A DNA stretch of 6,541 nucleotides. It comes from Pseudomonadota bacterium (GTDB lineage: Bacteria > Pseudomonadota > Gammaproteobacteria > Steroidobacterales > Woeseiaceae). Made by a program: the position numbers and the translations under genes. The notes beneath the pieces are model-generated. The model was given only the letters and a program-made list of their open reading frames with translations. It ran no database searches and was not told where the DNA came from. The DNA is taken from contig JAKSCZ010000368.1 in assembly GCA_022360335.1 (NCBI GenBank), forward strand, positions 1-6,541. Direction: 5' to 3'. Of this stretch, positions 1 to 6,393 are shown in pieces; the first letter of the stretch is position 1, and the number at the start of each line of letters is the position of its first letter.

Positions 1-1418
1 ATGTCGTAGGTGAGCTGGCCGAAGCGCGAGTAGGGGTCCTCGTAGAGACCGAGGTCGTAGCCGAGACGTTCGCTGTAGAGTCCCCAGCCTTCGACGAAGG
101 CCGTAAAGTGCATGAAGCGGCGAAACGCCGGCAAACCCTCGAGTTCCTGCTGCAAGGCGATCTGCAGGTGATGTCCGGGCACCGCTTCGTGCACGCTCAG
201 GACCTCGATCTCGTACTTCGGCCGTACCTCCGGCCTGTAGAGATTGACCCAGTAGATGCCCGCGCGGCTGCCGTCGCTCGCCGGGGGCCAGTAATAGGCC
301 GTCGTCGTATCGGCCGCCGTCGCCTCCGGGATCGGCTTCACGCCGTACGGCATGCGGGGCAGTTTGCCGAACAGCTTTACGAGTTCGGGATCGATGCGCT
401 TGCTCGTCGCGAGGTAGGCCTCGTACAGGTCGTCCGGGTCGTCGAAGTAGAACTGCGGGTCCGAGCGCAGGTACGCAAGGAAGTCCTGGAAACCGCCGTC
501 GAATTCGACCTCCTCGATGACCCGGTGCATTTCGTCGCGGATTCGGCGCACCTCCTCGAGGCCGAGCCGGTGGATTTCGTCGGGCGACATGCGGGTGGTC
601 GTGTAGCTTCGGGCGCGGTGTTCGTACCAGGCCTGCCCGTCGGGCAATGCGGACAGGCCGACGCTGCTGCGTGCGCCGGGCAGGTAGACAGCGTCGAAAT
701 AGCGGTCGAGCCTGCGGTAGGCGGGCAGCACCTCGTCCTCGATGATCCCGGTCGCCGCCGCACGCAGCCGCTCGCGATCGTCGGGCGGGAACGATTCGGG
801 AAGCTCGGCGAACGGGCCGAAGAACGGGCTGTCGGCCGCGGATTCGACGAGCTGCCGGTCGATCTGAGCCGGAATCCGATCCATGAGGATGCGCGGCGAC
901 GTATAGCCCGACTTCCGTCCTTCCTCCGCCAGCGCGATCGTCTGGTCGATGACGTCGCCGATTCCGGCGAGGCGCGCGAGCCAGTCCTCGAAGTCCTGCA
1001 CGGTCTCGAGTCGAAGGCGCATGACCGTGTGGTCGAGCGTCTGCACACCCCCGCGTTGCGAGAACGGCAGCAGGTGTCCGTTGAACCGGAATGCGTCGAC
1101 CGAGGTCTGCAGCCGGCGCCGGAACAGTTCGTAGTCGAGCCGGTCCGACTCGGGCAGGGCGTCGCGGTCGATCGCATACGCGCGGCGCAGGAACTCGCGC
1201 GTTTCCCGGTGGCGTCGCTCGATCGCGTCGAGGCCGAGGTCGCGCCACTGCCTGTTGAAGCGCCGATCGCCCATCCCCGACGCCATCACGGGATCATTGG
1301 CAAGCGTCCATTCCCAGTGCTCCTCGAGCAGCGTGTCGAATTCGCCGCTCGCGTCGGCCAGCGCGGAACCTGCAACGAAAAGCAGCGACCAGATGGCGCC
1401 GAATCCGGTTCTGTTCAT
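1..1418 (-). CDS. Exported DUF885-family putative metallopeptidase (C-terminus beyond window)
   Basis: I recognise this as a DUF885 protein, a family annotated mainly by its domain and thought to be zinc-dependent peptidases; the substrate is unknown. The visible 472 codons begin with a signal peptide: residues 1-21 have Arg3, a hydrophobic core (WSLLFVAG) and a likely cleavage site after Ala-Leu-Ala21. The mature part starts with a helical DUF885 N-terminal region. The key motif HEAVPGHH lies at residues 410-417 (HExxxGHH, probable metal ligands plus catalytic Glu411), followed by EGWGLYSERL from Glu443, where Glu443 may be a further ligand. These motifs and the frame are seen directly; the peptidase activity is inferred. 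The product is probably periplasmic. The ATG at 1418-1416 is supported by an AGGGG ribosome site six bases upstream. Family members are usually near 580-600 residues, so roughly 110-130 residues are missing at the window edge. It is transcribed divergently from the glycine cleavage operon. No frameshift is seen. Confidence 0.9.
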   Translation of the reverse strand, partial: MNRTGFGAIWSLLFVAGSALADASGEFDTLLEEHWEWTLANDPVMASGMGDRRFNRQWRDLGLDAIERRHRETREFLRRAYAIDRDALPESDRLDYELFRRRLQTSVDAFRFNGHLLPFSQRGGVQTLDHTVMRLRLETVQDFEDWLARLAGIGDVIDQTIALAEEGRKSGYTSPRILMDRIPAQIDRQLVESAADSPFFGPFAELPESFPPDDRERLRAAATGIIEDEVLPAYRRLDRYFDAVYLPGARSSVGLSALPDGQAWYEHRARSYTTTRMSPDEIHRLGLEEVRRIRDEMHRVIEEVEFDGGFQDFLAYLRSDPQFYFDDPDDLYEAYLATSKRIDPELVKLFGKLPRMPYGVKPIPEATAADTTTAYYWPPASDGSRAGIYWVNLYRPEVRPKYEIEVLSVHEAVPGHHLQIALQQELEGLPAFRRFMHFTAFVEGWGLYSERLGYDLGLYEDPYSRFGQLTYD

Positions 1419-1446
1419 GCCAAACCCCTGAATTGCGCAGGCGGGC

Positions 1447-1475
1447 ATTGTCACCGTGCGGATCGCCGCTGGCAA
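1447..1475 (-). promoter_or_regulatory. Predicted sigma-70 promoter for the DUF885 gene
   Basis: On the minus strand, TTGCCA (plus 1470-1475; 5 of 6 matches to TTGACA) is followed after 17 bases by GACAAT (plus 1447-1452; 4 of 6 matches to TATAAT). It lies about 30 bases upstream of the start codon, giving a short leader. The hexamers and spacing are seen directly; activity is inferred. The -35 overlaps that of the opposing gcv promoter. Confidence 0.45.
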
Positions 1476-1498
1476 CCGTCCGGGCCATTGGCTATGAT
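1469..1498 (+). promoter_or_regulatory. Predicted sigma-70 promoter of the gcv operon
   Basis: The -10 TATGAT at 1493-1498 matches 5 of 6 consensus bases. CTGGCA at 1469-1474, with 18-base spacing, is the best -35; TGGCAA at 1470-1475 with 17-base spacing is an alternative. A start near A1505 would place the first transcribed bases at the beginning of the riboswitch P0 helix (1506), which fits well and is the main reason to favour this site. The leader to gcvT would be about 290 nt. Confidence 0.55.
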
Positions 1499-1505
1499 GC
1501 GCCCA

Positions 1506-1686
1506 CTGATCCATAGCGCGCGCGGAAGAGACCTCGATGAATCGGGGCGCCGAAGGCGCAACTCGCTCGGAAACGCTCAGGCAGAAGGACCGTGCGCGCT
1601 GATCAGCTCTGGAGAGCGGCCGCGAGGCCCACCGAAGGGGAAAGCGGCGCAGGCGCCGCTCATCTCTCAGGTACCAAAGGACAGAG
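1506..1686 (+). ncRNA. Tandem glycine riboswitch (two aptamers plus leader-linker helix)
   Basis: Two consecutive glycine aptamers precede gcvT. Aptamer 1 (1515-1600) is closed by a 10-bp P1 (1515-1524 with 1591-1600, one G-U). It carries the conserved stretches CGCCGAAGGCGCAA (1548-1561) and CTCAGGCAGAAGGACCG (1576-1592). Aptamer 2 (1607-1686) has a short P1 (CTCT 1607-1610 with AGAG 1683-1686), ACCGAAGGGGAAAG (1631-1644), and a 7-bp hairpin AGCGGCG/CGCCGCT. It ends with CTCAGGTACCAAAGGACAGAG-type conserved bases (from 1666). The six-base linker GATCAG (1601-1606) is an exact complement of CTGATC at 1506-1511. This is the P0 leader-linker helix known from tandem glycine riboswitches, here with a three-base bulge (1512-1514). 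The family senses glycine and usually switches gcv operons on. The match to gcvT downstream makes the identification very secure. Confidence 0.95.
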
Positions 1687-1722
1687 GGGCGGCGGGCAAC
1701 AACTGCCTGCCGCCCCTTTTTT
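1686..1722 (+). terminator. Intrinsic terminator, expression platform of the glycine riboswitch
   Basis: A 13-bp GC-rich stem (1686-1698 with 1704-1716, one G-U pair), a five-base loop ACAAC and a run of six T (1717-1722) form a textbook rho-independent terminator. It begins at the last base of aptamer 2 P1 and sits about 70 bases before gcvT. It is therefore the transcription-attenuation platform of the riboswitch rather than the end of an upstream gene. Confidence 0.93.
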
Positions 1723-1784
1723 GTACATGGACGTACTTATGTCGCGGAGCACAGGGATGTGCGGGAGCGACGTTGTTGTCTCAC

Positions 1785-1790
1785 GGGGGA
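1785..1790 (+). promoter_or_regulatory. gcvT ribosome binding site
   Basis: GGGGGA lies four bases before ATG 1795. It decides the gcvT start against the in-frame GTG at 1759, which has no comparable upstream site and would add 12 residues not expected in the family. Confidence 0.65.
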
Positions 1791-1794
1791 CCGT

Positions 1795-2886
1795 ATGGGT
1801 TCGAAGACTCCGCATTACGACAGGCACGTCGAAGCGGGTGCGCGTATTGTCGATTTCGGCGGCTGGGACATGCCGCTGCACTACGGATCGCAGAAAGAAG
1901 AGCACCATGCCGTGCGCAGGACCGCCGGCATGTTCGATGTTTCCCATATGACGATCGTGGATCTCGGGGGCGAACGCGTGCGCGATTTCCTGCGCTATCT
2001 TCTCGCCAACGACGTCGCCAGGCTCGGGGAGCCCGGCAAGGCGCTCTACACCTGCATGTTGCAGGAGGACGGCGGTGTCGTCGACGACCTGATCGTTTAC
2101 TGCATCGCCGACGACAAGTACCGTCTCGTCGTAAACGCGGCGACGCGTGAAAAAGACCTCGCGTGGATCCGCAGGCAGGCCGAGGCGTTCGGCGTCCACG
2201 TCGCCGAGCGTGCGGAACTCGCGATGCTGGCCGTGCAGGGGCCGAAAGCCCGCGAGCTGGCGGCGCCGGTGATTCACGCGGAATATCGCGACGCGGCGCT
2301 TGCGCTGAAACCCTTTTACGGCCTGGACGCCGGCGACTACTTCGTCGCTCGCACGGGCTACACGGGCGAAGACGGCTGGGAGATCCTGATGCCCGCCGCC
2401 GACGCGCACGCGGTCTGGGACCGGCTGATCGCTGCCGGCGTCGTGCCGTGCGGCCTCGGCGCGCGCGATACCTTGCGCCTCGAGGCCGGCATGAACCTGT
2501 ACGGCTCCGACATGGACGAGACGGTCTCGCCACTCGAGTCCGGCCTCGCATGGACGGTCGCCTGGGAGCCGGCCGATCGCGATTTCATCGGCCGCGCGGC
2601 GCTCGAGACGCAGCGGGAAAATACGGACAGACGGCGCTTCGTCGGTCTGGTATTGGAAGACAAGGGCGTGCTCCGCAATCACATGAAGGTGATCGTGGAG
2701 GGCGTCGGCGAAGGCGAGATAACGAGCGGCGGCTTCTCGCCGACGCTGGAGCGCTCGCTCGCGCTCGCTCGCGTGCCGGCCGGGGACTACGACCGTGCTC
2801 AGGTCGAAGTGCGCAGGCATTTGCTCGACGTGCGCATCGTCAGGCCGCCGTTCGTTCGCCACGGCGAAGCCTGCATCGACGTATGA
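1795..2886 (+). CDS. gcvT: Glycine cleavage system T-protein (aminomethyltransferase)
   Basis: GcvT takes the aminomethyl group from the lipoyl arm of GcvH, transfers the one-carbon unit to tetrahydrofolate as 5,10-methylene-THF and releases ammonia; it is cytosolic. The 363-residue product matches the usual length (about 364 in E. coli). Family landmarks are all present: DFGGWDMPLHYGSQ from residue 20, GMFDVSHM, GGVVDDLIVY at 93-102 (the Asp97/Asp98 pair includes the conserved catalytic aspartate region), RTGYTGEDGWEI at 186-197, and GARDTLRLEAGMNLYG around 222-237. The C-terminal barrel region ends with the typical TLERSLALARVP. ATG 1795 is chosen for its ribosome site and its family-like N-terminus (TPHYDRHVEAGARIVDFGGW). 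It is the first gene of the operon, directly under riboswitch control, with 37 nt to gcvH. It appears intact. Confidence 0.97.
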   Translation: MGSKTPHYDRHVEAGARIVDFGGWDMPLHYGSQKEEHHAVRRTAGMFDVSHMTIVDLGGERVRDFLRYLLANDVARLGEPGKALYTCMLQEDGGVVDDLIVYCIADDKYRLVVNAATREKDLAWIRRQAEAFGVHVAERAELAMLAVQGPKARELAAPVIHAEYRDAALALKPFYGLDAGDYFVARTGYTGEDGWEILMPAADAHAVWDRLIAAGVVPCGLGARDTLRLEAGMNLYGSDMDETVSPLESGLAWTVAWEPADRDFIGRAALETQRENTDRRRFVGLVLEDKGVLRNHMKVIVEGVGEGEITSGGFSPTLERSLALARVPAGDYDRAQVEVRRHLLDVRIVRPPFVRHGEACIDV

Positions 2887-2923
2887 CGTCGCCGCGCACA
2901 GGACCATCACTGGGAGAAACAAG

Positions 2924-3316
2924 ATGAATGAACTGCCGGGAGATCTCCTCTACACGAGCGATCACGAATGGCTGCGCCGGGAAGGCGACGGCAGCGTCAC
3001 GATCGGCATCACGGAACACGCTGCGACGGCGCTGGGGGACCTCGTGTACGTCGAACTCCCCGAGATCGGCCAGGAAGTCGAAAGCGGCGGCGAGATGGCG
3101 GTGGTCGAATCCGTCAAAGCGGCATCGGACGTCTATGCGCCCGTCGCCGGAAGCGTGACGGCCGTCAATGAGGAATTGGCGGACGACCCGGAGAGGATCA
3201 ACGCCGAGCCGTACGGCGACGGCTGGATCGTTCGCATGGAAGTCGGGAATCTCGACGAAAGCGCGCTGATGTCGCCCGACGCCTACCAACGACTGCTCGA
3301 CGAGCTCGACGACTAG
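2924..3316 (+). CDS. gcvH: Glycine cleavage system H-protein (lipoyl carrier)
   Basis: GcvH is the small lipoylated shuttle that carries the aminomethyl intermediate between P-, T- and L-proteins. The 130-residue product is of normal size. The lipoyl attachment site is clear: EMAVVESVKAASDVYAPVAG, with Lys65 as the predicted lipoylated lysine. The N-terminus (LLYTSDHEWLR) and the C-terminal part (INAEPYGDGWIVRM) are also typical. ATG 2924 follows a GGGAGA ribosome site at 2912-2917 with six-base spacing; the reading frame stays open upstream inside gcvT, but that extension has no family similarity. It lies between gcvT and gcvPA and is presumably cotranscribed. A lipoate ligase or LipB/LipA, not encoded here, would be needed to activate it. 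Confidence 0.97.
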   Translation: MNELPGDLLYTSDHEWLRREGDGSVTIGITEHAATALGDLVYVELPEIGQEVESGGEMAVVESVKAASDVYAPVAGSVTAVNEELADDPERINAEPYGDGWIVRMEVGNLDESALMSPDAYQRLLDELDD

Positions 3317-3348
3317 CGCCCGATACGCACGAGGGAGCAGGCTGCACG

Positions 3349-4713
3349 ATGCCTTTCATTCCACATACCGAGAAAGACACCCGGGAGATGCTCGCGACGA
3401 TCGGTGCCGAGGAGATCGAGGACCTGTTCGACGAGATTCCGGCGGAACTGCGCATCGAACACCTGGACGGTATTCCCGAAGCGCTGAGCGAGATGGAAGT
3501 CTCGCGCCTGATGCGCGAGCGCGCATTGCAGGACGGTTCGCCGATGTGTTACATCGGCGCCGGCGCCTACGAGCACCACATCCCGACCGCCGTCTGGGAC
3601 ATCGCGACGCGCGGCGAGTACTACAGCGCCTACACGCCGTACCAGGCCGAAGCCAGTCAGGGCACGTTGCAGACGATCTACGAGTACCAGACCATGATCA
3701 CCGAGCTGACCCGGCTCGACGTCAGCAATGCCTCGCTCTATGACGGAGCGTCCGGTCTGGCCGAGGCCGCGCTCATGGCCGTGCGCGCGAATCGCAAGGT
3801 GAAGACCGGCCTCGTTCTGATCGCGCCCGGCGTAAACCCGGTTTACGAGAAGGTGGCGCAGGCCATCTCGGGTGGACAGGGCCTGAGATACGAATGGCTG
3901 CCGCGGGACGAGGCGACCGGCAACGTCGCTTTCGACGAGCTGCCCGACGGCAGGGAACCCGTCGCGGTCGTCGTCCAGCAACCGACCTTCGCCGGTACGC
4001 TCGAGGACGTCGACCGGCTGACCGACTGGGCGCACGCGCAAGGGGCGCTGGCGATCGGCATTGCCAATCCGACGTCGCTCGCTTTGCTCGAGGCGCCGGG
4101 GAACTGGGGCGCCGAGGGCGTCGACATCGCCTGCGGCGAAGGTCAGCCGCTCGGTATTCCGCTGTCGTCGGGCGGGCCGTACTTCGGCTTCATGACCTGC
4201 AAGCAGAAACACGTGCGACAAATGCCGGGCCGCATCGTCGGCCGCACGACCGATCTCGACGGCAGCCCGGGCTTCGCGCTGACGCTGCAGGCGCGCGAGC
4301 AGCACATCCGCCGCTCCAAGGCGACGTCGAACATCTGCACGAACCAGGGCCTCATGGTCACGGCGGCGACCGTCTACATGTCGCTGCTCGGCTTCGAAGG
4401 CATCGCGCGCGTGGCGCGTCAGTCGCACGCGAACACGACGCGGCTGGTTGACGGTCTGTGCAGCATCGACGGAATCGAGCGCCTGTACGGCGGACCGTAC
4501 TTCCACGAAGTAGCGCTCGAACTGGACCGGCCCGTCGGGCCCGTGCTCGAAGCGCTCGGGAGGAAGGACATCCTGGGCGGGTACGACCTGACCGCCTGGG
4601 CGGGCACGGATGCATTGCTCGTCTGCGCGACGGAGACCAAGACGGCGTCCGACATCGATACCTGCATCGCGGCGTTTGCCGAGACGATGGCGGATGAGCG
4701 GCGCTATGAGTGA
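3349..4713 (+). CDS. gcvPA: Glycine dehydrogenase (decarboxylating) subunit 1, P-protein alpha
   Basis: This is the N-terminal half of the P-protein in its two-gene form. Together with GcvPB it decarboxylates glycine and transfers the remaining aminomethyl group to lipoyl-GcvH. The 454-residue product fits the family (about 440-460). It shows the typical N-terminus MPFIPHTEKDTREML, CYIGAGAYEHHIP at about 67-79, and YSAYTPYQAEASQGTLQ at 92-108. These are followed by NASLYDGASGLAEAALMA and a glycine-rich SSGGPYFGF. The fold is that of PLP enzymes, but by family knowledge the cofactor lysine sits in subunit 2. The start ATG has GAGGGAG at 3331-3337 upstream, a rather long spacing of 11 bases. 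The stop codon overlaps the start of gcvPB. Confidence 0.96.
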   Translation: MPFIPHTEKDTREMLATIGAEEIEDLFDEIPAELRIEHLDGIPEALSEMEVSRLMRERALQDGSPMCYIGAGAYEHHIPTAVWDIATRGEYYSAYTPYQAEASQGTLQTIYEYQTMITELTRLDVSNASLYDGASGLAEAALMAVRANRKVKTGLVLIAPGVNPVYEKVAQAISGGQGLRYEWLPRDEATGNVAFDELPDGREPVAVVVQQPTFAGTLEDVDRLTDWAHAQGALAIGIANPTSLALLEAPGNWGAEGVDIACGEGQPLGIPLSSGGPYFGFMTCKQKHVRQMPGRIVGRTTDLDGSPGFALTLQAREQHIRRSKATSNICTNQGLMVTAATVYMSLLGFEGIARVARQSHANTTRLVDGLCSIDGIERLYGGPYFHEVALELDRPVGPVLEALGRKDILGGYDLTAWAGTDALLVCATETKTASDIDTCIAAFAETMADERRYE

Positions 4714-6169
4714 GTTGATCTTCGAAAAATCCCGCAACGGCCGCCGCGCGTTCGCGCAGGCTCCCGCCGACGCGGAAGTGACCGCCATCCCCGGGCGATT
4801 CCTGCGCACCGACAAGCCACGCTTGCCGGAGGCCTCCGAGCTGCAGACGGTGCGCCACTTCACGCGCCTGTCGCAGAAGAATTTCTCGATCGATACGCAG
4901 TTCTATCCGCTCGGCTCCTGCACCATGAAGTACAATCCGCGCGCCTGCAATGCGCTGGCGCTGCTGCCCGGGTTCACGGGCCGGCACCCGCTCGGGCCGG
5001 TCAGCCACGGGCAGGGCTTCATGCAATGCATGCACGAACTGCAGCAGATGCTCAAAGAGGTTACGGGCATGGTCGGCGTTTCGCTGACGCCGATGGCCGG
5101 CGCGCAGGGAGAACTCGCGGGCGTCGCCATGATCAAGGCCTACCACGACGCGCGCGGCGACGCGGAGCGCACCGAGATCATCGTTCCGGACGCGGCGCAC
5201 GGCACGAACCCGGCGACCGCGACGATGTGCGGCTGCAAAGTGCGGGAAATCCCGACCGGGCCGGACGGCGACGTCGACATGGAAGCGCTCGACGCCGTAC
5301 TCGGACCGAAGACGGCCGGCATCATGCTGACCAACCCGTCGACGCTGGGCGTGTTCGAGCGCCACATCAAGGACATCGCCGACCGGGTCCACGCGGCGGG
5401 CGGCCTGCTCTACTACGACGGCGCCAACCTGAACGCCATCCTCGGCAAAGTGCGGCCGGGCGACATGGACTTCGACGTCATTCACATGAACCTGCACAAG
5501 ACGTTTTCGACGCCGCACGGCGGCGGCGGACCGGGTTCGGGCGCCGTGGGCGTCAATGAGCGCCTGCTGCCGTTCATCCCGGTTCCGGTGGTCAGGAAGA
5601 CCGAGGTCGGCGGCGAGACGGTTTACGACTGGGCCGGCGAGGAAGACTTCCCGCAGACGATCGGCCGCCTTTCGGGATTCATGGGCAATGCGGGCGTGTT
5701 GTTACGCGCCTACGTGTACATGCGCATGGTCGGCCGTGACGGCATGGAGCGCATTGCCGAATACGCTACGCTGAACGCCAACTACCTGATGGCGCGCCTG
5801 CGCGATGCCGGTTTCGAGCTCGCGTTCCCGCGCCGCCGGGCCAGCCACGAGTTCATCGTAACGCTCAGGCACGAGGCAAGGGAGGTCAATCTGACGGCCA
5901 TGGACGTCGCGAAAGCACTGCTGGATCGGAATTTCCACGCGCCGACGACTTATTTCCCGCTGCTCGTCCCCGAGTGCCTGCTCATCGAGCCTACGGAGAC
6001 CGAGAGCAAGGAGACGCTGGACAACTTCGTCGCGGCGATGATCGAGATCGCGAGAGCGGCGAAAGAAGACGGCGTCGAGTACAAGGAGGCGCCTTATACG
6101 ATGCCGGTGCGGCGTCTCGACGATGTGAAAGCCGCGCGGGAGCTGGACCTGCGCTACCGGCCCGATTGA
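4706..6169 (+). CDS. gcvPB: Glycine dehydrogenase (decarboxylating) subunit 2, P-protein beta (PLP-binding)
   Basis: This is the PLP-carrying half of the two-subunit P-protein, partner of GcvPA in glycine decarboxylation. The 487-residue product has the expected length (about 480-490). Key motifs are FYPLGSCTMKYNP at 66-78, AHGTNPATA from residue 164 (His165), YYDGANLNAI, and HMNLHKTFSTPHGGGGPGSG. In the last of these, Lys265 is the predicted Schiff-base lysine for PLP, followed by the glycine-rich loop. The start chosen, ATG 4706, gives MSELIFEKSRNGRR, a family-like N-terminus, and overlaps the gcvPA stop by eight bases. An in-frame ATG at 4694 would add only four residues (MSGA) and cannot be excluded. 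There is no strong ribosome site of its own, so translation is probably coupled to gcvPA. It is the last gene of the operon. Confidence 0.96.
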   Translation: MSELIFEKSRNGRRAFAQAPADAEVTAIPGRFLRTDKPRLPEASELQTVRHFTRLSQKNFSIDTQFYPLGSCTMKYNPRACNALALLPGFTGRHPLGPVSHGQGFMQCMHELQQMLKEVTGMVGVSLTPMAGAQGELAGVAMIKAYHDARGDAERTEIIVPDAAHGTNPATATMCGCKVREIPTGPDGDVDMEALDAVLGPKTAGIMLTNPSTLGVFERHIKDIADRVHAAGGLLYYDGANLNAILGKVRPGDMDFDVIHMNLHKTFSTPHGGGGPGSGAVGVNERLLPFIPVPVVRKTEVGGETVYDWAGEEDFPQTIGRLSGFMGNAGVLLRAYVYMRMVGRDGMERIAEYATLNANYLMARLRDAGFELAFPRRRASHEFIVTLRHEAREVNLTAMDVAKALLDRNFHAPTTYFPLLVPECLLIEPTETESKETLDNFVAAMIEIARAAKEDGVEYKEAPYTMPVRRLDDVKAARELDLRYRPD

Positions 6170-6264
6170 CTCCGTCACGCCGACGGTCACCCGAAACCGC
6201 CGCGACGCTTGCCCGATGTGACCTGCGTATTCGCCACAAACGCCTGATTCTGCTGAAATAGAGC
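6170..6264 (+). other. Intergenic spacer after gcvPB, no gene or clear terminator seen
   Basis: This 95-base stretch between gcvPB and the inverted repeat has no convincing reading frame, no stem followed by a T run and no good promoter hexamer pair. A short direct repeat, GTCAC, occurs twice near its start (from 6175 and 6186). The operon's 3' end is therefore not marked by an ordinary intrinsic terminator here. Confidence 0.5.
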
Positions 6265-6371
6265 GTTCGGGGGAGATAAGGGACAGTTACCTTATCTCCA
6301 CGGAGCTTCTGCGCTTCGATACAGTCGAAGTTCGGCGGAGATAAGGTAACTGTCCCTTATCTCCCCCGAAC
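6265..6371. repeat. REP-like inverted pair (REPIN-type) with perfect 35-bp arms
   Basis: Arms 6265-6299 and 6337-6371 are exact reverse complements over 35 bases, separated by 37 bases. Each arm also contains its own hairpin: GGAGATAAGG and CCTTATCTCC around an eight-base loop, GACAGTTA on the left and TAACTGTC on the right. The unit GTTCGGNGGAGATAAGG occurs directly at 6265-6281 and 6330-6346 (16 of 17 identical). The right unit (6330-6371) folds as a 17-bp stem with one C-C mismatch; the left unit (6265-6306) has the same 10-bp core with a less perfect base. The spacer holds a further small hairpin CTTCGA/TCGAAG (6314-6319, 6325-6330). No T run follows, so it is not a standard terminator. 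The two-REP design resembles REPINs mobilised in trans by REP-associated tyrosine transposases; this last point is inference. Confidence 0.85.
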
Positions 6372-6393
6372 TCCAGCAGCAAGCGGGAACCAC

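Noticed and set aside
1759..1794. GTG 1759 as the gcvT start
   Set aside because: The extra 12 residues (RERRCCLTGDR region) are not family-like, and a ribosome site fits ATG 1795 instead.
1739..1951. Possible leader peptide or small gene starting at ATG 1739 after the terminator
   Set aside because: It has no good ribosome site, overlaps gcvT out of frame for most of its length and has no repeated regulatory codons. The riboswitch already explains attenuation.
108..2150. A 680-codon open frame on the plus strand
   Set aside because: It runs antisense through the DUF885 gene, across the riboswitch and terminator, and out of frame into gcvT. The Arg/Val/Asp-rich composition shows no domain; it is a GC-rich shadow frame.
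3313..4863. A 516-codon open frame antisense to gcvPA
   Set aside because: It mirrors gcvPA codons, has biased composition with no recognisable motif, and overlaps a strongly supported gene. The long antisense frames at 1660-2922 and 4358-5518 are rejected for the same reason.
6337..6371. Right arm of the inverted repeat as an intrinsic terminator
   Set aside because: The stem is strong but is followed by GAACTCCAGCAG-type sequence with no T run, so a classical rho-independent terminator is not supported on the plus strand.
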